This document shows positions 48,401 through 56,272 of a stretch of DNA of 64,000 bases, in pieces (position 1 is the stretch's first letter; each line of letters starts with the position of its first letter). The notes beneath the pieces are model-generated. The model was not told the DNA's origin. It saw only the letters and a program-made list of their open reading frames with translations, and searched no databases. The DNA comes from Candidatus Woesearchaeota archaeon (GTDB lineage: Archaea; Nanobdellota; Nanobdellia; Woesearchaeales; UBA10216): NCBI GenBank assembly GCA_016180195.1, contig JACPBS010000004.1, positions 81,485-145,484 on the forward strand. The letters run 5' to 3'. The position numbers and the translations under genes are program-made.

Positions 48401-50125
48401 GCATTGCTGGGAGTCCTTTTCCACACAAATGTATGTTGTAAGCGTGCTCGCTTCCTTTCCGTAATCGGTGGTGTTCTTCCTGTCATATGTCACTATCCTG
48501 ATTTTTTTATCTTCTTTTATCAGCTCTGTTGAGGGTGGGAAGTAGTCCGCCTCGCATATTGAGTTTTGGCAGTCTTCCTTTGGGTCCCTGTCCGCATTCT
48601 TTTTGCATGTTCCTGAGGCGCTTTCCACTGCCCCGTACCATTTGCATGCATTGAGCCCGCATTCATCATACTGGTTCGGGACCAGGTAATTGTCTTCTGA
48701 GATGCTGAGTGGTGTGTGCAGGTCGCATTCATCCCTGCTGAAGTCGAGGCATATTCGGTCACAATTTTGCTGTATTGCACTGCAGTCGAACAGGTTGGTT
48801 GAAAGTGATTTCAGCTTTTCCGGGCTGCATGCTTCAAATATTTCATTGTACGCCCTGTTGCTTTCGATACCGATTGTGCCCTCAGGCCTGTCAAAGCACC
48901 AATCGCAGTTGTTTTTTTGCAGGTCTATGCAAGCCCCTGTACCCAGTTTATCGTTTACCGGTTTCCACTCGCAACTTCCTATTCCGCAGTTGTTTGTTTC
49001 GCATGAGTCTCTTGTCTTGTAGTCATAGCAGCTCATCTTAAGCGTGCAGTTGTAGCAGGCATTCACGTTTCCCTGTGACTTGTCATAGAAGCAGTATTTT
49101 CCATCCTCGCAGCCAGCCTTCGACATGAAGAGTCCGAATGGCTTCCCTATTTCAGAGCATGTTGTCCTATCAATGCATTTTGCCTCGTCTTGGGGGGTTA
49201 CAGTGCATACCTGGTTGGACACGCATTGTGGCCTTGACTGCTTGAGGACGTTGTTGTCATCGCACCTCATGGCTGTGTTGAATTTGCTGCTGAAGTCGTT
49301 CACAACCTTTTCAGAAAAGTCCGCTTCATCTGAAGGGTATTTTAGCACGGATATCAGGTATCCTTTTATCGGGTCATCTGTGTACAAGTATTCGTGTACG
49401 CAGAAGTTGCTGTTGCTGTATCTTTTCCAGCACTCGATATCGCCTGTATATGCGTATTTTGTGATGCTGTGGTATTTGTCGTTTATTTTCGCGGTTACGT
49501 TATATGTGTAAAATTCCATCCATTCCAGCGAGGGATCTGTGTCCTTGTAGTAGCTTGCATAGATCGTTCCCGATAGGGGCTGGAAGTTTTTGCAGTTTTT
49601 GCCCTTGCACCTGGAAATTTTATATGAAGTGGCCTCGCATTGGCTCTGCCAGTTTAGGTCAATTTGTTTCTCTCCTTTTATGCTGTTCGCTGTCAGGGTT
49701 AATCCGGATGCGCACCCAGTGTCTGGTGGTGTTCCTGTTCCGCATATCTCTGTGCAGCTCCTTGCCTCGTTTGGGCCTGGCTTGAATGTCTCGTTGCAGG
49801 CTGCCCCGTATGTCGGGGATGCTGTGTTGTCCGAGTAGCAGCAGCATCCAACTGTTGAGCAGAGATTTGTGTTTTCGCATAAGTTATTTGATTTGAAGAA
49901 GTACTGGATGCATGACTGCTTGCTTGTAACGTTTTGTTGGTAATACGATGGGAAGGCAGCGGGTTCGGGGCAGCATTCTTCCTGCTCGGCGTCAGTGCAT
50001 GTTGCAGGGGGATTCGGGTTTGTGCAGCACCCCTGGACTGCTCCTGCAATTTTTATTGCGGCAGCCAGGGCAAGGATCAGTGCAGCTAATATCGTGATTT
50101 TCGCGGCTTTGTTCATGTGGTGCAC
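45416..50125 (-). CDS. Giant Cys-rich surface protein with PEGA repeats
   Basis: A 1569-residue exported protein. After a signal peptide comes a Cys-rich region (about 30-560), then three PEGA repeats (about 635-880; each with ISIDG-x-x-x-G-x-T-P and a G-Y motif), a beta region, an Fn3-like domain (about 1150-1250), three D-E-T-x-x-D-C-G-G modules, a thrombospondin-3-like calcium segment (DTDGDGVNDNADNC), a membrane helix (about 1452-1475) and a roughly 95-residue charged cytosolic tail. It is therefore a type I membrane protein with a huge ectodomain. It is central in the surface operon. Confidence 0.75.
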   Translation of the reverse strand: MHHMNKAAKITILAALILALAAAIKIAGAVQGCCTNPNPPATCTDAEQEECCPEPAAFPSYYQQNVTSKQSCIQYFFKSNNLCENTNLCSTVGCCCYSDNTASPTYGAACNETFKPGPNEARSCTEICGTGTPPDTGCASGLTLTANSIKGEKQIDLNWQSQCEATSYKISRCKGKNCKNFQPLSGTIYASYYKDTDPSLEWMEFYTYNVTAKINDKYHSITKYAYTGDIECWKRYSNSNFCVHEYLYTDDPIKGYLISVLKYPSDEADFSEKVVNDFSSKFNTAMRCDDNNVLKQSRPQCVSNQVCTVTPQDEAKCIDRTTCSEIGKPFGLFMSKAGCEDGKYCFYDKSQGNVNACYNCTLKMSCYDYKTRDSCETNNCGIGSCEWKPVNDKLGTGACIDLQKNNCDWCFDRPEGTIGIESNRAYNEIFEACSPEKLKSLSTNLFDCSAIQQNCDRICLDFSRDECDLHTPLSISEDNYLVPNQYDECGLNACKWYGAVESASGTCKKNADRDPKEDCQNSICEADYFPPSTELIKEDKKIRIVTYDRKNTTDYGKEASTLTTYICVEKDSQQCDDASTFPYSTTQKLISIQELADLGIVTNGNNQFSFYSVDENKNLERVKKASIDILVIPSEGTLSISVKDGQNSDLIAADIYVDGKHKGLSPLTASLRTGEHNYQIQKKGYKTTTGKFTIRPAETTRIDATISALPPPPNTGNLTASAHDSTIGIGIMADISIDGENSGTTPMTKSGMQKGTHTFTISKSGYRTATGNFEIIVNSNTNLNISLTPLPGPAGTGNLSILTTDAATEKGIFAEASIDGAEKLITPVTITGLTPGIHKYNITKQGYNDSFGEVLINPSEKRILRVVMTPIRAEANLEISIIEPRLMATMTRIYDLAVETNKQATCKLSTSDTPYDSMHTFFTTQGNMLHSIRRFSTVNVPIYIKCKDFGGDVASKTARIQLIESNPTIKLFANPQIIWAEPVVSNLTVESDQEVACRHSKNEMKYEDMTLFEGTDEDIPESYSKQVQQNMTSTQLENGQNTIFVTCKNKAGSLSENKTITITVNAHLSPQLTLEYKEYYSTRSADLTATTNKEAECIYANNSIYTGNSSFGRKGVIHQTRLHLQPGAYRYHIRCTFPNKETREAAAEFTIDETAPTSPIIDDGETSNDRRQLTASWNSTDPESGIKLYQYQVVEKSTDKIILNWVNTTRNRETIRNLNLTDRNEYYINVMALNNANLWSRTGKSDGVYVSFSSDSDHCTNRRKDADETGIDCGGRECSACNTCSIDRDCESGSCVNRTCTRPTCFDYIKNQNETDIDCGGNCVGCENTKACISDKDCMSFSCANQKCSSTQDTCSNNRLDAATESDVDCGNQCSLKGKKCDSGKQCTEETDCKSGKCLAGKCKQDDDGQDKDTDGDGVNDNADNCVNDRNPDQKDTDDDGFGDECDEEKASTGGINTKLIFWALGIITLIGIAAVTYRLLKKKNAKPSKQNENQPFTPMRIQPPTPPQQRIRPETEHAILKKREKDLEQKRKDVIKQFEAAPEEKKPDEDDVFKKLKSKTSEIKGKKK

Positions 50126-51114
50126 TCCTGTGAATCGGTGAACTGGCTGTCAGTTACGGTTATCCTGTTCGCTGACAGTTGCTTGTCAAGATCATCTTCA
50201 TCAGGGTCGTATGCTATTATTCTGTTGATATCTGAAGGGCATGTGCTAGCATATTTGATTGCAGGCATCCTGTTCTGCCTTGCGAAGGAGAATTTCATTC
50301 CCGTTTCAGGTTCCTGGATGATTATTACGTCATCATGCTGGAACACGTCCTTTTCTATGCTGATTGCAAATCCGTTCATCTCGAGATTGTTTGAGAGGTT
50401 GAAAAGGAAATCCTGGTTGTCCTGGTCTATGATGTATCTCGCGGTTTCATGCATTTTCCCAAGGCTGCTTCTGGTTGATGTTTGGAAACCGCGCAGCTTG
50501 AATAACGCTCCGCTTGCTGTGTCTGCAATTTCCATCGGGAATTTTAGCCTGACTGCAACTTCTGTGTTCGTGATTGTGACTGTCGCTTTTGGGCTTGAGA
50601 AGTTTACATCATATCCCTTTACGTTGTCCGAAAAACTGCATTCTGCGCCCATTTTGTTTTCGATGAAGAATTCAAGTTGCCTTTCCAGTTGTCTTTTTGT
50701 CTGAAGGCTTGATGCTCCTATGGAGTATTTGAATGATTGTGATGCTGGCGGGGTCAGGGGGAATAGTTTCCAAGGGTATTCCGGCTTTGGCGCTGCTCTC
50801 TTTATCAGGTAATGCAGGGGTTTGTTGTTGTAGATGAGGTGCGTCTTTCCTATGTTTTTTTGTTCAGGGTCAATCGTTGAGCCTCCCTCGCTCTTGAACA
50901 GGTATCCTGCTTGGGCGCCTGATTGCCTGACCCCTCTTTCCAGGAATCCTTTAAGGCATTCGCTTGTATAAGTTGCTACCGGGGATGCGTCTCCGTGAAT
51001 AGGCTCCTTCCTTGCTTTTGCCTCCTTTAGGATGTAGAGCAGTATTCCTGACGCTATGAGGACCAATATTCCTGTGATAATGAAAAGGGTGATTTGTGAT
51101 TTTTTTGTTTTCAT
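50113..51114 (-). CDS. Pilin-like surface protein, K-S-Q-I-T type
   Basis: A 333-residue protein starting MKTKKSQITLFIITGILVL, one anchor helix and a beta-rich ectodomain. SPVATYTSECLKGFLERGVRQ near residue 45 parallels SPVRSYVESCLKKASD in the 18381 protein, and the following G-Y-x-x-x-x-x-G layout is shared, so these are paralogues. It overlaps both neighbours (4 and 13 bases). Confidence 0.7.
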   Translation of the reverse strand: MKTKKSQITLFIITGILVLIASGILLYILKEAKARKEPIHGDASPVATYTSECLKGFLERGVRQSGAQAGYLFKSEGGSTIDPEQKNIGKTHLIYNNKPLHYLIKRAAPKPEYPWKLFPLTPPASQSFKYSIGASSLQTKRQLERQLEFFIENKMGAECSFSDNVKGYDVNFSSPKATVTITNTEVAVRLKFPMEIADTASGALFKLRGFQTSTRSSLGKMHETARYIIDQDNQDFLFNLSNNLEMNGFAISIEKDVFQHDDVIIIQEPETGMKFSFARQNRMPAIKYASTCPSDINRIIAYDPDEDDLDKQLSANRITVTDSQFTDSQECTT

Positions 51115-54100
51115 CTTATCCTTAGCTTTGCTGTCAGCTCCTTCCAGAGCCTGAATAACCTGTTCTCCTCATTTTTCTTTTCTGTTGCAACCCTGTACAC
51201 CTGGCCATCCCTTGCGCAGCTTCCGTCCTGGATCTGGCCTGTCTTTTCGCATATGTTGGCATCTGTATTGTATGCGATGGCCATTTTCGGTTTCTCTCCG
51301 CATTTGGCTGTTATGTTTCCGATAACTTTTTTTGAAGAAAATGATTTTTCCAGGTCAAATTCGTCCTTGTTCATTAAGTTCTCTCGCCATTTTTGCGGGC
51401 TTAGAGTGATCGGTACTGAGCTGTAGATGAACATTCTTGTCTTCCTGTCATACCATAGCCTGTCATTTACTCCTTGGCTACATGGCCTTATTGCTGTGGA
51501 TGCGGGATCAAGCCCATGCGTGCAGCCTTTGTCATAGTTTAACATTTCCTTTAGCTCTGTTTCGCTCGGGTCCCTGTTGAATGAGCCTGATATCGCAATC
51601 CTGCCTTCTGATGCCATTGCGCATAGGTCATTTATGCAGGGGCCGTCCCCTTTTCTGCATTCAACTTCAAGGTATCTTTCTGCTATTATGCTTCTGATAG
51701 GATACGAATAGCTGTTTAGGATTTCTTGGTATGTTCCGCATGAAACAGAATCATATCCCAGTTCTGAAAGTGTCCTTTTCCCCAGGGATTTCCTGTTCAC
51801 CCAGTCTCCGTTTTCGCAGTATTTGTTTCCTGACAGCGAGCCTGAGTTTATGCAGCCGGCTGAGGAATCAAAGCATTGTGAGGGTCCGCAGCAACCTGTT
51901 GAGCACGTTTCCGGGTCATATTTTACAAGTTCTCCTGTGTCGTCCCCGCAGCACAGCTTGGTTTCTTGGACCCATTCATTCGTGCGCAGGGTCGTGTCAT
52001 GGAATATCATTGCCCCATTCTGTTCGAGCTCGTTGTTTGCTTCAGCTAGGTCTATGTTATCAAATGCGTCTGGTCCGCTTCCATGGTCTATAAGCACTCT
52101 TTTTTTGTCGTCCCCGTATATTTTTGTGCCGTTCAGGTTTACGTAATCTATATACAGGTTCCTGTCTGAGCCCGGCCCTGCATTATAGTCGTTGGTAAAA
52201 ACTACAGCCACTTTTTGGCCTGGCTTGAATGAAGGTACTGTGGCAAGGAAGGTCTTGTATTGTGGTGACTGGACAGTCCATTCTCCTTGTTTTTGCCAGG
52301 TTGAGTCTTTGGTCCAAAGCTGCATCACCGGCCATCCTTCTGCTTGTGTGCCTTTCGCTCTTACATCAATTGTTACCCGGGAATCTAGAGGGTTTCCAGA
52401 TTCAGATACATCATCTGCAAGTTCCCATGCACCGCATCCTGCGAAGTTCACCCCTAGGGGAAAGTTGCTGTTCATCGGGCACTTTCTGTTCCATGACCGT
52501 TGCTGGTCCATGTGCCTGAGCTTCTGCACAAGAAACAGATTTCCTGACCGGTCGGTGAATTTATACGATGCAATGGACGTGAATCTTGGGTCTGATGGTT
52601 CTGGTGTTGTTAGTTCAAGTGTTTCAAATGCGCCACACTCTTCCCATTTTATACCTTCGTTGTTGCTTGAGATCATGGGGCATTTCTGTACAGATCCTGT
52701 GTTGCCTGCTGAGTCTATGAAGCTTCTGACCAGGTATCTGCTGCCTGACCCGTCATAGAAATCGTATTCATCGCAGCTGGGGAACCTTTGGTTTTGTTGG
52801 CCGATTGAATCGTCTTTTAGGTCATGGAAAGTCCATGGTGTGCACGATTCCCATCTGATTCCGTTGTAAGGTTCTTTCATGCAGCTTGTTCCTAGACTTG
52901 AAGGCGAGTCCTGATTCGGCCTTACAGGCGGAGATGCTTCGGTTTTGTCGCCTGAAGAGGAGCAGGAAAAGCTTCCTCCATAAGACCTCCTTTTCAAGGA
53001 GTCATATGTTGTTCCTGTTGGGGTTGCCTGCACGCTCCATCCGTAGTTGCTGCTCGGTGAAATGTAGGCTTTGAATGAGGTTGAAGCGGTTGTTGCTATG
53101 AAGTCTCCTGAATATTGGTCTCCGCATACCTGGCTGTCGCTGCACTCTGCGGGCGCCCATACATCCTGCTCCTTATTTACCCTAACTATATATGTTATCT
53201 GCGTTCGGGCATTGGTGACGTAAGCCCAGGAAAGTTTTGCGTTCACTATGTTTGAATTTTTTGCTATGCACTCGACATTCAGGGTGCTTGGGATTTCCGT
53301 GATCGAAGGACTTAGAACTGCATTCTCTGTTTTGACTCCTGATGCTGAGCATGAGAAGCTGCCGCCTCGTGTTCTTCTTTTTGAAGGGTCATATGTTTCC
53401 CCTGAATGAACTGCCTGCACGCTCCATGAATATGTTTTTCCTGGCTCAAGGGCTGCTGTATGCTCTTTTGCTGAAACGTCCACCACAAAATCTCCGCTTC
53501 CGCCAAAGCCGTTGCATATTGCATTCGCATCGTTGCATGGCTCAGGGGCCCATACGTCCTGTTCTTTGTTGACCCGCAATATGTACGCTGTTGTCTGCCC
53601 TGTCTGCGGTGGTGACCATGAGAATGTTGCAGGATTATACTGGGGGTCTGCTAATGGGCAGTTTCTTTTCCAGCTCTTTCTTCCATCAGTATTTATCAGC
53701 TTTTGGGCGATATATGGGTTTGTATCCGTGCCTTGAAAATTATGTGAGCAGTATCCTGAGTACTGGGACGTGCTTGGATTTTCCGGGCCTCCTGTATGGT
53801 CAATTGTGTACCACGGTTCGCATTTCTGCCAGTCAATCCCGAATTTCCTGCTTCCATCAAGAGGGCAAATCCTGCCAAAGCTCCTTTGGCCATTATAGGA
53901 AACCAGGCTCTGGGCAACCTTAAGCGTCCCATCTCTGTTGGTGAACTGGAAAAATCCTTCTGCTATGTAGCCTTTTTTTGAATCTTCACAGGTGTTCTGG
54001 CATATGTCGGGATCTACCCCGCCATACGGGTCTCCATCACAGTCAAAGTCCGCAGGGCCGCAGTCCTCATCCGCTCCCGGGTGTGAAGCCCCTATGGTCT

Positions 54101-54857
54101 CGTCGCAGTCCCCGCCGCATAATGTATACCCATCTCCATCCGGGTCATAGTTATTATCTACTATCCCGTCGCAGTCATTGTCAACCCAGTCGCATGTCTC
54201 GGCTGTTGGCCCTAGCCCGTCTCCATCAAAGCAGTTGCAGTATTTGTTCACTGAACTCGGGTTGAGGTTTGGGTTGTTGTCATCGCAGTCGCCTGTTCTA
54301 CCGCTGCAGCCTGCATCAACGCAGCAGCTTTGGGATCCGTCAGAGTCATCGTCCTTGCATGTGGTTGATACGGTTTTCGGCCTTACCCTGAACCATGTGT
54401 GCCTGCTGTCCAACCCGTACACCTTCACGACCGCTGTGCAGCCTTCTCCTCTCACATAATCAAACCCGCTTCTCCCGCCCCATATTGATGAATCCCACCA
54501 TTCGCATTCAAACCCTTCAGGAGGGGTTAATGTTATGGAGTTCAGGCCGTCTGGAACTGTTGCCTTGTAATATGGCTCGTCATTGCAGCCCCATTCCGCT
54601 TCAATTCCAGAAGCAATTACCCTCATGTCCCTGGAATTAAGGTAGGTTATTGGTGGAACTGCAGGGCAGCTTCCGGTTGTTTTCTGGAATCTTACATATT
54701 CATCAGATGAAAGAACTACCCTTCCCATTACTTGGGCTGCAATTGCATCTGATGGCACAATAAAGGCTATTGCAATTATCAGGAACGCTGCAAAAATTTT
54801 TTTGTACAGGAAGCCTAAATTATAGCAAACTCCCCTTCCCCTTTTTTCCATTTGCAC
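51111..54857 (-). CDS. Giant secreted Cys-rich protein with MopE-like and Fn3 modules
   Basis: A 1248-residue protein with a signal peptide or anchor (about 17-40). Then come MopE-type D-x-D-x-D-G segments (about 170-285; CDWVDNDCDGIVDNNYD), four copies of a W-x-x-C-x-P/A-W...C-P-L/M module of about 60 residues, and two nearly identical Fn3-like repeats (about 400-510 and 530-640, both with RVNKEQDVWAP). The C-terminal region is Cys-rich. The repeats indicate internal duplication. It is the first gene of the seven-gene surface operon. Calcium binding and adhesion are inferred from the modules. Confidence 0.75.
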   Translation of the reverse strand: MQMEKRGRGVCYNLGFLYKKIFAAFLIIAIAFIVPSDAIAAQVMGRVVLSSDEYVRFQKTTGSCPAVPPITYLNSRDMRVIASGIEAEWGCNDEPYYKATVPDGLNSITLTPPEGFECEWWDSSIWGGRSGFDYVRGEGCTAVVKVYGLDSRHTWFRVRPKTVSTTCKDDDSDGSQSCCVDAGCSGRTGDCDDNNPNLNPSSVNKYCNCFDGDGLGPTAETCDWVDNDCDGIVDNNYDPDGDGYTLCGGDCDETIGASHPGADEDCGPADFDCDGDPYGGVDPDICQNTCEDSKKGYIAEGFFQFTNRDGTLKVAQSLVSYNGQRSFGRICPLDGSRKFGIDWQKCEPWYTIDHTGGPENPSTSQYSGYCSHNFQGTDTNPYIAQKLINTDGRKSWKRNCPLADPQYNPATFSWSPPQTGQTTAYILRVNKEQDVWAPEPCNDANAICNGFGGSGDFVVDVSAKEHTAALEPGKTYSWSVQAVHSGETYDPSKRRTRGGSFSCSASGVKTENAVLSPSITEIPSTLNVECIAKNSNIVNAKLSWAYVTNARTQITYIVRVNKEQDVWAPAECSDSQVCGDQYSGDFIATTASTSFKAYISPSSNYGWSVQATPTGTTYDSLKRRSYGGSFSCSSSGDKTEASPPVRPNQDSPSSLGTSCMKEPYNGIRWESCTPWTFHDLKDDSIGQQNQRFPSCDEYDFYDGSGSRYLVRSFIDSAGNTGSVQKCPMISSNNEGIKWEECGAFETLELTTPEPSDPRFTSIASYKFTDRSGNLFLVQKLRHMDQQRSWNRKCPMNSNFPLGVNFAGCGAWELADDVSESGNPLDSRVTIDVRAKGTQAEGWPVMQLWTKDSTWQKQGEWTVQSPQYKTFLATVPSFKPGQKVAVVFTNDYNAGPGSDRNLYIDYVNLNGTKIYGDDKKRVLIDHGSGPDAFDNIDLAEANNELEQNGAMIFHDTTLRTNEWVQETKLCCGDDTGELVKYDPETCSTGCCGPSQCFDSSAGCINSGSLSGNKYCENGDWVNRKSLGKRTLSELGYDSVSCGTYQEILNSYSYPIRSIIAERYLEVECRKGDGPCINDLCAMASEGRIAISGSFNRDPSETELKEMLNYDKGCTHGLDPASTAIRPCSQGVNDRLWYDRKTRMFIYSSVPITLSPQKWRENLMNKDEFDLEKSFSSKKVIGNITAKCGEKPKMAIAYNTDANICEKTGQIQDGSCARDGQVYRVATEKKNEENRLFRLWKELTAKLRIR

Positions 54858-54945
54858 CTCGTCTTTGCAACCCTTTTTTTCAGTATTTAAATGTTATGTC
54901 AGCGACTTGTCAAGTATTAAATATTGGAGCATTATCCTTTTTCGG

Positions 54946-55794
54946 ATGAGTGAAAGCAGGCTTTTTGAGGCAAAGGTAAGAAAGACCATAAGGCGTTTTG
55001 GCTTGTTCTGCAGGGATGATCGGCTTGTGGTGGCTTGCAGCGGTGGGAAGGACAGCACGGTTGTTCTTTCCATTCTTGGAAAGTTCGGGTATGATGTTGA
55101 GGCCCTGGCTGTTGATGAGGGCATTAAGGGTTATAGGGATTCCACGCTTGAGGATATTTCCGATTTTTGCAAGGATTCAGGGGTGCCTTTAAGGGTTGTT
55201 TCCTTCAAGGAAGAGTTCGGTCTTTCCCTTGACAGGATTGCCAGGAAAAAAGGGATAAGGCCTTGCGCTGCATGTGGCGTTCTGAGAAGGTACCTGATCA
55301 ACAAGTTCGCAAGGGGCTATGATGCTGCAGTAACTGGGCATAACCTGGATGATGAGGCACAGTCCATTATCATGAATATAATGAAGTCTAATGTCCATTT
55401 GTTGCCGAGATTGGGCCCGAAAACAGGGCACGTTTTTGACAGCAAGTTCACGAATAGGGTGAAGCCTCTGTATCTTTGCCCGGAGAAGGAGGTTGCAGCT
55501 TATGCTTTCCGGAAAAAGCTTAAGATCAGGTTCACAGAGTGCCCTTATTCCGGGTCTTCATATAGGGCAGCTGTAAGGGATTTCCTTAACGGCCTGGAGG
55601 CTGAGCATCCGGGCACGAAGTTGGGTATCATCAGTTCTTTCCTTAAGCTTATGCCCGCCCTTAGGAAACTTCCGATTTCAAAACAGTTAAATTATTGTAG
55701 TTGCTGCGGTGAGCCTGCAGGCAGGAGTGTTTGCAGCGCATGCTGCATTGTATTGGAAAATGTTCACGGATATTGTAAAGCCAGAAAACAATGA
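54946..55794 (+). CDS. ttuA: TtuA/Ctu1-type tRNA 2-thiolation enzyme lacking the N-terminal zinc finger
   Basis: A 282-residue PP-loop ATPase (SGGKDS at 32-37) with the iron-sulfur cysteines of the TtuA group (Cys107 and Cys110 in PCAACG, Cys199 in ECPYSG) and a C-terminal zinc ribbon (CSCCG and CSACC). Family members activate a tRNA uridine and add sulfur (2-thiouridine at 34 or 54). TtuA usually also has an N-terminal zinc finger of about 25 residues, which is missing here: ATG 54946 is fixed by a TATA (tattaaatat, 54914-54923) at -27. The gene overlaps rnp3 by 35 bases. Confidence 0.85.
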   Translation: MSESRLFEAKVRKTIRRFGLFCRDDRLVVACSGGKDSTVVLSILGKFGYDVEALAVDEGIKGYRDSTLEDISDFCKDSGVPLRVVSFKEEFGLSLDRIARKKGIRPCAACGVLRRYLINKFARGYDAAVTGHNLDDEAQSIIMNIMKSNVHLLPRLGPKTGHVFDSKFTNRVKPLYLCPEKEVAAYAFRKKLKIRFTECPYSGSSYRAAVRDFLNGLEAEHPGTKLGIISSFLKLMPALRKLPISKQLNYCSCCGEPAGRSVCSACCIVLENVHGYCKARKQ

Positions 55795-56272
55795 AATTGA
55801 GCTTTTCAGGATGGCTGAAAGGCTTGGTGTTAAGTCTCTTGCTCTTTATTACGAAATGCACCGTGACCTTTTTGATCTGCAGATGCAGACCCCGATAAAA
55901 TTATGCACAGCCGGGAAGTCTAAGGCTGATGTCATTGTGAAAATGTTCGGGGAACCCGGGCGGGCACAGATAATGATTGGCCCGGAGCATCAGCAGAAGC
56001 ATTCCTTATATGCAGAACTCTCAAAAAAGAAAATTGCGCTGTGCTTTCCGCTTTCATCAATAATTGATTCAAAGCCAGAGAAGAAAGTATCGCTTGTGGA
56101 GAATTTCTCAAGGCATATCCGTCTTTGCAGGAAGCACAAGGTCAGGATCGTTGCCGCAACATTTGCTTCGGATCCTTATCATTTGAGGAGCGAGCATGAC
56201 ATAAGATCGCTGCTGACTGTCCTGGGCATGGGGACAAGGGAGATCAAGGAAGCTTTGGACGGGTTATGTTAA
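55760..56272 (+). CDS. rnp3: RNase P protein component 3 (Rpp30)
   Basis: A 170-residue protein starting MFTDIVKPENNEIELFRMAERLG, the Rpp30 signature, followed by TIM-barrel-like strands and helices and a C-terminal DIRSLLTVLGMGTREIKEAL. It pairs with Pop5 in archaeal RNase P. At 170 residues it is shorter than many family members (about 210-230). The start lies inside ttuA, coupling tRNA thiolation and tRNA processing genes. It is convergent with the glycosidase gene, overlapping it by nine bases. Confidence 0.85.
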   Translation: MFTDIVKPENNEIELFRMAERLGVKSLALYYEMHRDLFDLQMQTPIKLCTAGKSKADVIVKMFGEPGRAQIMIGPEHQQKHSLYAELSKKKIALCFPLSSIIDSKPEKKVSLVENFSRHIRLCRKHKVRIVAATFASDPYHLRSEHDIRSLLTVLGMGTREIKEALDGLC

